A stretch of 64,000 bases of DNA from an uncultured Bacteroidales bacterium (GTDB taxonomy: Bacteria > Bacteroidota > Bacteroidia > Bacteroidales > UBA932), in assembly GCA_944323825.1 (NCBI GenBank), contig CALUTY010000003.1:62001-126000 (forward strand), in the 5' to 3' direction. This document shows, in pieces, positions 49,731-58,515 of this stretch. The number at the start of each line of letters is the position of its first letter. Position 1 is the stretch's first letter. The notes beneath the pieces were generated by a model, which was not told where the DNA came from, did not search any database, and worked only from the letters and a program-made list of their open reading frames with translations. The translations under genes and the position numbers were made by a program.

Positions 49731-51365
49731 TCAGAGTTCGGTGCCGGTGGCGCGATCCCACCACACATGGGTTCCCTGGTTGTCCCCGGAGCCGTAAGAA
49801 GATTCGGTGTTCAGGACCGTGACGGCATTCTGGAGATTGACAGGGTTCTCGTTGTATTCCTCCACCGGATATGGCAGGCGCCTTGCCCCGTCTGAAGAGG
49901 TGACTGCCCCGCCGCTGTTGTTCACGACTGCAGGAAGAAGCTTCGGATAGCCTGTCCTGCGATGTTCGGACCATGCCTCGGTGCCGAGAGGAAAAATCGC
50001 TATCCATTTCTGCGTGATGATGCGTTCAAGGTTGCGTTCCTTCACGGCATCATCGTCGCCGTCCTCCCAGGCCACCGTGATGGTGCTGGCAGGTGTGCTT
50101 TCTGAATAGTTGTTGAGAGGGTCGGTGTACGGGTCAGGCTGCCTTGTGCTGTTGGATATGTAGTCCTCAGCCCCGCTTGCACCCTTTTCCTCAAATGAAA
50201 GGCGGATGGCCTGCTGATACAATGACTTTGCCTGCACCATGTCTCCCCACCGCAGCTCGTATTCAGACCTGAGGAAGGTGACTTCGGCGGCGTTCATCCA
50301 GAGATAAGGGTCAGACGAGGTCACGAGCATGTTGGAATAGGAGGATACGGCCGTGGCCTTGCTGGACACATTGATGCCTATCCTTATCCCGGCATAACCT
50401 TGGACCTCCTGCCCGTTCTGCACGAGGCGCACGGTGGTGAACATCTGTTCCCGGCGGGGGTCCTGATAGCCGTTCATGTAGGATATGATGTCCGCGCCGA
50501 CACGGTGGTCGTTCCAGTCATTGTAGATGAGGGTCATTCTGTTTTCCGCGGCATGCATGGCGGCATTGTCTGAATTGCTTTCTATCACACCTGCTGATAT
50601 GGCCTCGGCGGCCTTGGTCCGCGAGGTCTCCGGGTCGGCGTATGACAGGCGCATCGCCATACGGAGCTTCAGGGAGTTGGCGAACTTGAGCCATTGGGAC
50701 ACATTGCCGTAGTAGACGGCATCATACCTGCTGAAGGCATCCGACGGCAGGGATATGTTCTCCCGCAGGGAGGCTATCGCCCGGTCAAGCTCAGTAAACA
50801 TCTGCATATATGCCTCGCGCTGGGTGTCATACGGGACTTCAAGCGACTCTGTGGCATTTTCCATTATCTGCGTGTAGGGTATCGGGCCATAGCTGTCGGT
50901 GACCCTCTGCATTATCGCCACGCGGAAAATGTCTGCGAGGGCTATGGCCACGGCATCGTCGGTGCCGCCCACTATCGCGCGGTACGGAGGATAGGTCTCC
51001 GAAATCACATTCACGAACGGCCATGCACGCCAGTCCGCCGACGGGTTGAAGGTCTCGAACTTCGTCTGCCATGTGTCCACGGTAGCGCCGATGTAGCCGG
51101 CATAAGGGCCGCCGCAGAGGCTTTCTATGAACTGGTACATGTGCTCCTCGACTGGAACTACAAGGCCCTGAAGGGTACGGATGTTGGTTCCGACCTTGTA
51201 GTTGTTGGCCTGGAGCTGCGCATCCGTGACCTCGTTGGGGTTGCGGTTGATGTATTCGAACTGTCCGGTACACGACGACAGCATCAGCACTGCGGCCAGG
51301 ACCGGGAAGATGCCCTGAAGACTGTTCAGGATATCCTTTGGTTTTGATATTTTGTTCATGGTCAT
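49731..51365 (-). CDS. SusD-like outer-membrane lipoprotein
   Basis: A 544-residue SusD/RagB-family lipoprotein (lipobox LMLSSC) that forms the lid of the SusC barrel and binds glycan. Family marks are FEYINRNPNEVTDAQLQANN at the mature start, the TPR-like helices with LADIFRVAIMQRVTDSYGPI and SQWLKFANSLKLRMAMRLSY, and the C-terminal ERIITQKWIAIFPLGTEAW then EHRRTGYPKL. It resembles the SusD-like_2 group. I use ATG 51365, seven bases after the SusC stop; ATG 51359 is equally possible, and the frame's first codon (TTG, 51383) overlaps SusC. Confidence 0.93.
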   Translation of the reverse strand: MTMNKISKPKDILNSLQGIFPVLAAVLMLSSCTGQFEYINRNPNEVTDAQLQANNYKVGTNIRTLQGLVVPVEEHMYQFIESLCGGPYAGYIGATVDTWQTKFETFNPSADWRAWPFVNVISETYPPYRAIVGGTDDAVAIALADIFRVAIMQRVTDSYGPIPYTQIMENATESLEVPYDTQREAYMQMFTELDRAIASLRENISLPSDAFSRYDAVYYGNVSQWLKFANSLKLRMAMRLSYADPETSRTKAAEAISAGVIESNSDNAAMHAAENRMTLIYNDWNDHRVGADIISYMNGYQDPRREQMFTTVRLVQNGQEVQGYAGIRIGINVSSKATAVSSYSNMLVTSSDPYLWMNAAEVTFLRSEYELRWGDMVQAKSLYQQAIRLSFEEKGASGAEDYISNSTRQPDPYTDPLNNYSESTPASTITVAWEDGDDDAVKERNLERIITQKWIAIFPLGTEAWSEHRRTGYPKLLPAVVNNSGGAVTSSDGARRLPYPVEEYNENPVNLQNAVTVLNTESSYGSGDNQGTHVWWDRATGTEL

Positions 51366-51372
51366 GCTGTCT

Positions 51373-54300
51373 TTAGAATTCAAATTTCACATTGAACCCG
51401 AGGTTCCTTGTAGAAGGCATCATGAAATAGTCGATGCCCTGGTAGTTCAGGCCGGTGGTGGCTACTGCCTCCGGGTCGAAAGGGGCCTTGCACCATATCA
51501 TCCACAGGTTCTTGCCTACAAGGGAAACGGTCAGGCCGAGCTTGTCCTTGAACCACTTGCGCGGAAGGGTGTAGCCGAGCGAGAGTTCCTGGAGACGGAA
51601 GTTGGTCGCGCTGTAGGTGTAGTATTGTGGAAGACCGCTCTGGGCACCGATGGCCTGGTACCATTTCTGGGCATCCATCATCTCCCTGCCGTTGATCAGG
51701 ACTCCTCCGGCATCACGGGCCGCTGCAGAAGCTTCGGACACTCCGTAGAGGTCCATATTGGCCTGCGTGGCCGAATAGCAGATGCCGCCTATGCGCCCGC
51801 TGAAAAGGATGCCGAGATGGATACCTTTGAATGTAAAGTCGTTGCGCCATGCGAGATTGTAGTCAGGGAAGACTGAGCCGAGGTAGATGTCCTCGTTGTC
51901 GTCGCTGATGAGGATGTTCCCGCTGTCATCCACCTCTATGTAGCCGTTTTCATTGTAGACCACGTCGGCGTTGGTGTAGAGGTCGCCGAGCGTGCCGCCT
52001 TTCTTCAGGATGTATTTGGCCCTGCCGAGGCCGTTCACCTCAAGCCTGTCCTTGTTGATGATCTCGCCTGTCTCCGGGTGTACATAGTCGTCCACAAGCT
52101 CCCTTATCTCGTTCCTGTTCCATGAGAATGTGAAATTGGACGACCATCCGAAGCCTTTCCAGGTGTTGGAATAGCCGACGGCGGCCTCCACTCCGGTGTT
52201 GCGCACGGCTCCGGTCTGAAGGTAGATGGTAGAATAGCCGGAAGACACGGAGATCTGCGGGTCGAAGGTCTGGTTGTATGTGTCGGCAAGATACCATGAT
52301 GCGCTGAGTGTGAGATTTTTCCAGAGCGTCATGTCAAGGCCGACCTCGTATGTGAGCGTCCTTTCCGGATAGAGGTCACCGATAGGATAGTGTGTCTTGG
52401 CCGTCCAGACACGGTTGGTCGCATCGTAGGAATATGTCGGGATGGTCAGGAAGCGCGGGAACGGCATACCGACAGAGGCGACGGAGCCGCGCACCTTCAG
52501 GTAGGACAATGCATTCCCGAGATCCCAAAGGGAGGTCGGAACCCAGGAAAGGCCCACTGACGGATAGAAGAACGAGGACTGCGGCGAGCCGGCAAGCTGT
52601 GATGCCCAGTCGTTCCTTCCGGTCAGAGTCAGGTACAGCATTGACTTCCATCCCACTTCCGCACTTGCGAAGACAGACTGGGTCTGTTCCCTCCATCCGG
52701 TCTTCTCCGCACGCTTCTTGGTGTCGTCGAGGTCGAAGACATTGAAGACATTAGGAAGGCCGTTGTCCTGAATCGGGCCGCGGTAGCTGAACTCGTCGGA
52801 CTTCACATTGTTTATGGAGGCTCCGACATTGACATTCAGGCTCCAGTCTTTCCATGTCTTGTTCACGCTGGCTATCACATCTGCGTAGGTCTGCGTGTCA
52901 TATCCCCTCGCCTCGGTGTAATGTCCGTTGGCCCCGCCGTCAGTGATGGTGGAGTTGGAAGAGGCATAGAGTTTCTGGGTGTAGAGGGAATTGGAGTTGT
53001 CGATGCGCACGCGGCCTGAAATGTTCAGCCAGTCGAGAATGTCATAGCTTGCGCTCAATGAGAGCATGTAGCGTTTCCTGTCGTTGTTCCTGAGATTCCT
53101 GTATGCTATCCAGTACGGGTTTTGCATGCGCAGGTCGCCACCTTCGAGGTCGTCGGACCAGAACTGCTCCATAAGTTTGGAAGCCGGGTTGTACCTTTCG
53201 AATATCTCATAGATACTGAAGTCCGTGCCACGCGGGAACAGGTAGACAGGGACGAGAGGATTGGAATATACTCCCTGGTTGGTCATGTTCTGGTCCACCT
53301 GCCATATGTAGCTTGCGCTCGCATCAATGCGCAGCCTGTCCTGCAGGAACCAGGAGGTATTGCGGAAGGTGAAGTTGTAGCGGTTGTACTTGTTGTTCGG
53401 GATGAGCCCGTCTGAATTCACTGCGGCGGCGGAAAAATAGGTCTGGTTCCTGTCCGTACCGCCCGACACCGTCAGGGAATTGGTGTAGACATGGCCGGTC
53501 TTCAGGAAGACGTCCGGGGTGTAGCCCGTCCGTGCGGCCTCGTTCAGCCAGGGACCCCAGCTGTACACGGATGAGCCGGATGTCGTGCCGTTGAGCCCGG
53601 TCCCGTACCGATTCTGGAATTCCGGAAGCACGAACGGGGACATGAACTCAGTGTTACTGCTGAGGGTGACCTTCAGCTTCCCGGCCTGCCCTTTCTTGGT
53701 GGTGATCATCACGGCGCCGTTGGCCGCATTGGAGCCGTAAAGAGCAGCCGCTGCCGCACCGGTCAGCACAGATATGCTCTCGATGTCGTCGGGGTTGATG
53801 TCAGCAATGGACTCTGTCTCCCCTTTGGAGTCGAACTCGGTCCCGCCGCCTCCGCCGAAGTTGTACATCGGAATGCCATCTATAACATACAGGGCATTGG
53901 AAGACTGGCTGATGGACTTGTTTCCCCTAAGGATGACCTTGGCTGCACCTCCGACTCCTGAAGAAGAGGAATTGACGGTCAGACCGGCCACCTTGCCGGC
54001 AAGGGAGTTCAGGAAGTTCGCATCCTTCACTGCAGTGATGGCATCGGAATCAACCTGCTGCACATTGTAGCTCAGAGCCTTCTGCTCCCTCCTGATGCCG
54101 AGGGCCGTGACGACAGTGCCTTCGAGGACAACCGAAGACTCTTCAAGGGTGACATTGAATACGGTCCTGGTGCCCACGGGCATGGTGACGGTCTTATATC
54201 CGAGGCTGGTAAATTCGAGTATGCTGCCTTCCCCGGTGACTCTCATTGTAAAGCGGCCGTCAAGGCCTGTGGCAGTTCCGTTGGATGTGCCCTGTTCGAG

Positions 54301-54705
54301 GACGGCGACTCCGGGAACAGGCATCCCAGCCCCGTCCAGCACGGTGCCGGATACGATGACAGGCTCCGGTTCCGGCATATTCTCGATGATGATGGTCGCC
54401 CCTTCAATGGTGTATTTTACATTGAGAGGGTTGAAAAGGATGCTGCAGATGTCCCTTACAGTCCTGTCGGTCACATTGATGTCCACTGTCCGTGAAACAT
54501 CCACGCCCTTGTTGATGAAAAGATAGGTAGACTGGCGTTTTATGGATTCCATGACCTGTTCAAGGGTCACATTGTCCATCTTCAGGGTCATACGTTCATC
54601 CCCTTGCCGTGCAGCATGCACAGGGACGGCATGAAGGCACAGAAAGGAGAACGCAAAACAGAGCAGTCTACAGAAAATTTTGTAGAATACCGAGTTTTTA
54701 TTCAT
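51373..54705 (-). CDS. SusC-like TonB-dependent transporter with STN domain
   Basis: An 1110-residue outer-membrane transporter. After the signal peptide (to about residue 31) comes an STN domain (about 38-105: TLKMDNVTLEQVMESIKRQS, TVRDICSILFNPLNVKYTIE), which contacts an anti-sigma factor. Then a CarboxypepD_reg-like domain (about 118-195: VSGTVLDGAGMPVPGVAVLE), the plug (about 210-330, with ALYVIDGIPMYNFGGGGG and YGSNAANGAVMITTKKG, the SusC signature) and the beta-barrel to a final FNVKFEF strand. The STN domain together with FecR and an ECF sigma gene next door fits trans-envelope signalling of substrate. Partner of the SusD-like protein seven bases downstream. Confidence 0.95.
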   Translation of the reverse strand: MNKNSVFYKIFCRLLCFAFSFLCLHAVPVHAARQGDERMTLKMDNVTLEQVMESIKRQSTYLFINKGVDVSRTVDINVTDRTVRDICSILFNPLNVKYTIEGATIIIENMPEPEPVIVSGTVLDGAGMPVPGVAVLEQGTSNGTATGLDGRFTMRVTGEGSILEFTSLGYKTVTMPVGTRTVFNVTLEESSVVLEGTVVTALGIRREQKALSYNVQQVDSDAITAVKDANFLNSLAGKVAGLTVNSSSSGVGGAAKVILRGNKSISQSSNALYVIDGIPMYNFGGGGGTEFDSKGETESIADINPDDIESISVLTGAAAAALYGSNAANGAVMITTKKGQAGKLKVTLSSNTEFMSPFVLPEFQNRYGTGLNGTTSGSSVYSWGPWLNEAARTGYTPDVFLKTGHVYTNSLTVSGGTDRNQTYFSAAAVNSDGLIPNNKYNRYNFTFRNTSWFLQDRLRIDASASYIWQVDQNMTNQGVYSNPLVPVYLFPRGTDFSIYEIFERYNPASKLMEQFWSDDLEGGDLRMQNPYWIAYRNLRNNDRKRYMLSLSASYDILDWLNISGRVRIDNSNSLYTQKLYASSNSTITDGGANGHYTEARGYDTQTYADVIASVNKTWKDWSLNVNVGASINNVKSDEFSYRGPIQDNGLPNVFNVFDLDDTKKRAEKTGWREQTQSVFASAEVGWKSMLYLTLTGRNDWASQLAGSPQSSFFYPSVGLSWVPTSLWDLGNALSYLKVRGSVASVGMPFPRFLTIPTYSYDATNRVWTAKTHYPIGDLYPERTLTYEVGLDMTLWKNLTLSASWYLADTYNQTFDPQISVSSGYSTIYLQTGAVRNTGVEAAVGYSNTWKGFGWSSNFTFSWNRNEIRELVDDYVHPETGEIINKDRLEVNGLGRAKYILKKGGTLGDLYTNADVVYNENGYIEVDDSGNILISDDNEDIYLGSVFPDYNLAWRNDFTFKGIHLGILFSGRIGGICYSATQANMDLYGVSEASAAARDAGGVLINGREMMDAQKWYQAIGAQSGLPQYYTYSATNFRLQELSLGYTLPRKWFKDKLGLTVSLVGKNLWMIWCKAPFDPEAVATTGLNYQGIDYFMMPSTRNLGFNVKFEF

Positions 54706-54961
54706 ACATTTGTAAGATTATTGGTAATTAGTCTGATGTGTGTTTAATGTCGGAGGGTTACCCGCCTGCGGATGATGCTGACATCCGCAGGCTTTCTTTT
54801 CCCCGTACCCGACAACAGTATCTACGGTTCTATGTCATAGTGTTACGGTTTTTAGTGTTATACTTAATTTATCGTGGTCACGGTCCCCTGCGGTCATGGT
54901 ACCGGGCAGGGACCTGAATGCGGATTCTCCCTACGGAGGGACATCATGCCGTATTATGGTC
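54706..54961. other. Gap between anti-sigma and susC-like genes with a perfect hairpin
   Basis: 256 bases without a gene; the susC-like promoter should be here. GCCTGCGGATG (54764-54774) and CATCCGCAGGC (54782-54792) form a perfect 11-bp stem with a 7-base loop, followed by TTTCTTTT on the plus strand only. In the transcribed minus direction it would sit in the susC leader about 60 bases before the start, without a T-run. No TAnnTTTG box is found, as expected if the ECF sigma factor reads this promoter. Confidence 0.55.
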
Positions 54962-55924
54962 TTAAGATTCCTTTATATAGATGGTTCCTGTCACATTATC
55001 CCGTTCATAGTCGAAATCGGCAATATGCCGGAGCACCTTCAGAGCATTGACGATGCCGTCTGAAATTCTTATTTCACCGCTTGTACAATTTATTTCAGGC
55101 ATCTTTTCCATCAATATCACAATGTCAATGCCGTATGCCTTCTCCAATCTTTTCATGAGGTCGCTGAAGGATATGTCTGAAATGTTTATGAGGCCTTCCG
55201 GCCAATATAGAGTCTGGGGATCGAGCATTTCCTCAACAAAGAAACGCCCGTCGCGGAGGCTTATTGTCTGGTCAGGCTTCAAGAGCCAGGCACAGGAAGG
55301 GTCGTCACTGTCCGTCACCCTGACGAGCCCGTTCACCAGGGATGCAGAAAATTCCCCAGCGGCACTGTCGGCATTGACACTGAATTCGGTACCGAGGACG
55401 CTGATGTCCGCTGCGAAGGTCTTCACCACAAACGGATGTTCCCGATCATGCGACACATGAAACATAGCCTCGCCTTCAAGGCTGACAGTGCGCTGACGAC
55501 CGAAGAAAACGGCCGGATATGAAATCTTGGAGCCGGAATTGAGGTCAACCTTCGTACCGTCGTTCAATGTGAGGGTCATCATCTTGCCGGCAGGCACCTC
55601 GACTGAAAGCATTTCCCCGGCCAGGGACCTGCGGACAATGGATGTGGAAACGGATGCGGTAATGGCCACCGCCGCAGCGAAGGAAGCGGCCGCAAGGGCT
55701 ATCCTAAATATAGTGAGGGACCTTTCCGGCCTGCCGCCACGGGCAGAAAACCTGAGACTTTCCGGCCCTGCGGACATGAGAATCCCCTCATATATATGAT
55801 GAGCATCACGGAAGGCCTTCCTGTTCTCCTCCGAGCTGGTGAGCCACCGGTCTATGGCATCCTTTTCCTTTTCCGTGCAGAGGCCCTGCATATATTTCAT
55901 AAGGAGGCGGTCATCTGTTTTCAT
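54962..55924 (-). CDS. FecR-family anti-sigma factor
   Basis: A 320-residue inner-membrane protein. The N-terminal cytoplasmic part (about 1-70: MKYMQGLCTEKEKDAIDRWL) binds the sigma factor. One transmembrane helix follows (about 73-92, IALAAASFAAAVAITAS), then the periplasmic FecR domain (about 100-200: VEVPAGKMMTLTLNDGTKVD, LNSGSKISYPAVF, VSLEGEAMFHVSHDREHPFV, ISVLGTEFSV) and a C-terminal DUF4974 (about 250-318). It would relay the state of the SusC STN domain to the ECF sigma factor encoded divergently at 56117. It is transcribed towards susC. Confidence 0.93.
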   Translation of the reverse strand: MKTDDRLLMKYMQGLCTEKEKDAIDRWLTSSEENRKAFRDAHHIYEGILMSAGPESLRFSARGGRPERSLTIFRIALAAASFAAAVAITASVSTSIVRRSLAGEMLSVEVPAGKMMTLTLNDGTKVDLNSGSKISYPAVFFGRQRTVSLEGEAMFHVSHDREHPFVVKTFAADISVLGTEFSVNADSAAGEFSASLVNGLVRVTDSDDPSCAWLLKPDQTISLRDGRFFVEEMLDPQTLYWPEGLINISDISFSDLMKRLEKAYGIDIVILMEKMPEINCTSGEIRISDGIVNALKVLRHIADFDYERDNVTGTIYIKES

Positions 55925-56083
55925 TGCATCAATTATTCATTTTATGACATTTTCAAAGCCGGTCAGAATCGACCTTTCAAATAATAGGACAATCAAGAAA
56001 GGGAGTTCTACAAAAAATTTTTCAATTTTTTTTATTTTTATAAAAATTTGAAAAGTTTCTTATTCATTTTTTCAGTTTTTGTC

Positions 56084-56091
56084 TAATTTTG
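56084..56091 (+). promoter_or_regulatory. -7 box for the ECF sigma gene
   Basis: TAATTTTG matches TAnnTTTG, 25 bases before ATG 56117, in a very T-rich stretch (56010-56100). Suggests expression by the housekeeping sigma factor. Confidence 0.5.
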
Positions 56092-56116
56092 ACAGAATTT
56101 TATTCCTGAAACATTC

Positions 56117-56689
56117 ATGGTCGGAGAAGGACGGCATAGGGAAATTGTAGAAAAGCTATATCGGCAGCGGGCATGGCTCGTGATGCTGGCAAATTCCTAT
56201 CTCCAGGATATGGAAGTGTCTGACGACATCGTGAACGACAGCTTCATTTCCCTGTGGGAGAACATAGACGGGCTCGAAGAAAGGGTGCTGAAGGCGTGGC
56301 TTGCGACCACGGTGAAGAACAGGTGCCTCAATTTCCTGAAAAGGAGGGAATCCGAGCAGGACATCCACCGGAAGCTCAAGAAAAGGGCCTCTGACGCAGA
56401 AAACATCAGCATCCTCGAAAACGACAAGATGGATTTCAGAATGTTCAGCAATGAGGTGCAGAACATCTGCAGGGAAAGCCTCGAAAAAATGGAGCCGATT
56501 TCCTCAAAGGTTTTCATTGAAAGGCTCAGAGGAATGAGTTACAAGGAGATTGCGGAGAAGTACGGAATCACGCAGAGAAGCGTGACATACGAGGTATCAA
56601 AGGTCCTGGCGGTGCTGAAGGTGGCTCTGAAAGACTATCTGCCTATGTTTCTGCTGATAGTTTCGACAGTCTGCCCGAAAATGGACTGA
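56117..56689 (+). CDS. ECF-type RNA polymerase sigma factor
   Basis: A 190-residue sigma-70 family protein. Region 2 (about 10-80) includes LVMLANSYLQDMEVSDDIVN and DSFISLWENIDGLEERVLKA with the KAWLATTVKNRCLNFLKRRE end typical of Bacteroidota ECF sigmas. Region 4 (about 125-175) has the helix-turn-helix RGMSYKEIAEKYGITQRSVT. Divergent from its FecR anti-sigma (192 bases apart) and so the likely activator of the SusC/SusD locus. The C-terminal tail is hydrophobic (YLPMFLLIVSTV), slightly unusual. Confidence 0.94.
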   Translation: MVGEGRHREIVEKLYRQRAWLVMLANSYLQDMEVSDDIVNDSFISLWENIDGLEERVLKAWLATTVKNRCLNFLKRRESEQDIHRKLKKRASDAENISILENDKMDFRMFSNEVQNICRESLEKMEPISSKVFIERLRGMSYKEIAEKYGITQRSVTYEVSKVLAVLKVALKDYLPMFLLIVSTVCPKMD

Positions 56690-56771
56690 CCATGAAGGGA
56701 CTTCCTGCAATCCGGATCCGGAGCGTTCCACGATTTATGAACAAATGTCGGCAAGTAATGAAATTTTTTTC

Positions 56772-56779
56772 TAATTTTG
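56772..56779 (+). promoter_or_regulatory. -7 box for parA
   Basis: TAATTTTG matches TAnnTTTG, 33 bases before ATG 56813, giving about a 25-nt leader for the parA-parB transcript. Confidence 0.55.
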
Positions 56780-56812
56780 CCACGATAACATCGTAATCAC
56801 GGAGACGCATAT

Positions 56813-57580
56813 ATGGGAAAAGTCATAGCTATAGCGAACCAGAAGGGCGGAGTGGGAAAAACCACAACGGCAATCAACCTTGCAGCCTCCCTTGCCGTAC
56901 TGGAAAAGAAAGTGCTCATCATAGATGCCGATCCGCAGGCCAACACTTCCTCCGGGCTGAACTTCTCGCCGGAAAGCGACCAGAAACGCACACTGTATGA
57001 GGTCATCATCGGAGAGCTTGACATCAGGGATGCCTTGATACAGACGGAAATGGCCAACCTGCAGATGATTCCTTCCCACATCAACCTTGTCGGGGCAGAA
57101 ATAGAGATGCTTGAGACATCCGACAGGGAATCGGCGCTGAAGAATGCGCTCGCACCGATCAGGGACGAATACGACTTCATAATCATCGACTGCTCCCCTT
57201 CCCTCGGGCTCATCACTGTCAATGCGCTGACGGCGGCTGACTCTGTCATGATACCGGTGCAGCCGGAGTTCTTCGCGTTGGAGGGACTGGGCAAACTGCT
57301 GCAGACCATCAGGCTGGTACAGAACGGGGTAAATCCGGAGCTCACCATAGAAGGGTTCGTGGTGACAATGTTCGACGGAAGGACAAAGGTCCACACTCAG
57401 GTGGTGAACGAACTCAGGGAGCATTTCAAAGACATGGTATTCAACACTGTCATCCAGAGGAACATCCGTCTGAGCGAGGCGCCGTCACACGGGAAGCCGA
57501 TCATCCTGTATGATGTTATCTGCAACGGAACCACCAACTACCTCAATCTCGCGAAAGAGGTCCTGGACAAAAACAGTTAG
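56813..57580 (+). CDS. parA: Chromosome partitioning ATPase ParA
   Basis: A 255-residue deviant Walker ATPase: ANQKGGVGKTTTAINLAAS (about residues 7-25) with the signature Lys, DADPQANTSSG, and FIIIDCSPSLGLITVNALTA (Walker B). It moves ParB-bound origins apart along the nucleoid. Length and sequence are those of chromosomal Soj/ParA in Bacteroidota (NIRLSEAPSHGKPIILYD near the end). ParB follows after six bases. Confidence 0.96.
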   Translation: MGKVIAIANQKGGVGKTTTAINLAASLAVLEKKVLIIDADPQANTSSGLNFSPESDQKRTLYEVIIGELDIRDALIQTEMANLQMIPSHINLVGAEIEMLETSDRESALKNALAPIRDEYDFIIIDCSPSLGLITVNALTAADSVMIPVQPEFFALEGLGKLLQTIRLVQNGVNPELTIEGFVVTMFDGRTKVHTQVVNELREHFKDMVFNTVIQRNIRLSEAPSHGKPIILYDVICNGTTNYLNLAKEVLDKNS

Positions 57581-57586
57581 AACAAG

Positions 57587-58507
57587 ATGACGAAACAACC
57601 ACGCGGATTAGGCCGAGGTCTGGGCGCACTGCTCGGAGAGAGCGATCTCACCCAGATACGCAAGCCGGTAGAATACATAAACAAGAGCGTAAGCACTGAG
57701 GAACCGCGCAGCGGAGCCGACATCATGCTCATCCCTGTGGACATGATAGAGCCGAACCCGTTCCAGCCGAGGATGACCTTCGACAACGAGGCCCTGGAGG
57801 AACTGGCGGACTCGATACGCACACTCGGGCTCATACAGCCCATCACAGTCCGCAGGAGAAATACGGACAGATACCAGATAATCAGCGGTGAAAGGCGTTT
57901 CAGGGCATGCAGGATGGCAGGGATGCAGGAGATACCTGCCTATATCCGTGACACCAACGACCAGGGCATGCTGGAGATGGCCATCGTGGAGAATATCCAG
58001 AGGGAGAACCTTGACCCGATAGAAGTGGCCATGAGCTACCAGAGGCTTATCGAGGAATGCAGCCTGACCCAGGAGCAGATGGCTTTCAGGGTGGGCAAGA
58101 AAAGGGCTTCCGTCACCAACTACCTGCGTCTTCTCAAGCTTCCGGCCAAGATACAGCACGACCTGAAGGTCGGCCTTCTGAGCGTTGGCCATGCCAAGGT
58201 GCTCCTCGGACTGGAGGATGCCGAAATGCAGGAAAAGCTTTGCGACATGGTGATCAGGGAAGGGCTTTCGGTAAGACAGCTTGAAGACCGCGTACACAGG
58301 CTCGGAGAAGAAGGAAAGAAAAAGGAAGCCGTGCCGCAGGAGCTGCCGGACGACTGGTGCCGCCTGCTTGAAACGGTCGGAAAATATTTCAGAAACGACA
58401 TAAGCCTCAAGAGGGGCAGCAACGGGAAAGGAACAATGACGATAAAATTCTCCTCGGACGAGGAGGTCAAGAATTTCCTGAAGGCCATTGAGAATTTCAA
58501 CGACTGA
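57587..58507 (+). CDS. parB: Chromosome partitioning protein ParB
   Basis: A 306-residue CTP-dependent DNA clamp. Starts KQPRGLGRGLGALLGE, the standard ParB opening. The ParB/Srx domain (about 45-140) has IEPNPFQPRMTFDNEALEEL and the CTP/clamp block SGERRFRACRMAGMQEIPAY, then NIQRENLDPIEVAMSYQRLI. The HTH (about 160-200: LTQEQMAFRVGKKRASVTNY) binds parS, and a C-terminal dimer domain ends FLKAIENFND. Possible parS sites were looked for by eye in this cluster without a firm hit. Confidence 0.96.
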   Translation: MTKQPRGLGRGLGALLGESDLTQIRKPVEYINKSVSTEEPRSGADIMLIPVDMIEPNPFQPRMTFDNEALEELADSIRTLGLIQPITVRRRNTDRYQIISGERRFRACRMAGMQEIPAYIRDTNDQGMLEMAIVENIQRENLDPIEVAMSYQRLIEECSLTQEQMAFRVGKKRASVTNYLRLLKLPAKIQHDLKVGLLSVGHAKVLLGLEDAEMQEKLCDMVIREGLSVRQLEDRVHRLGEEGKKKEAVPQELPDDWCRLLETVGKYFRNDISLKRGSNGKGTMTIKFSSDEEVKNFLKAIENFND

Positions 58508-58515
58508 ATACAGAG

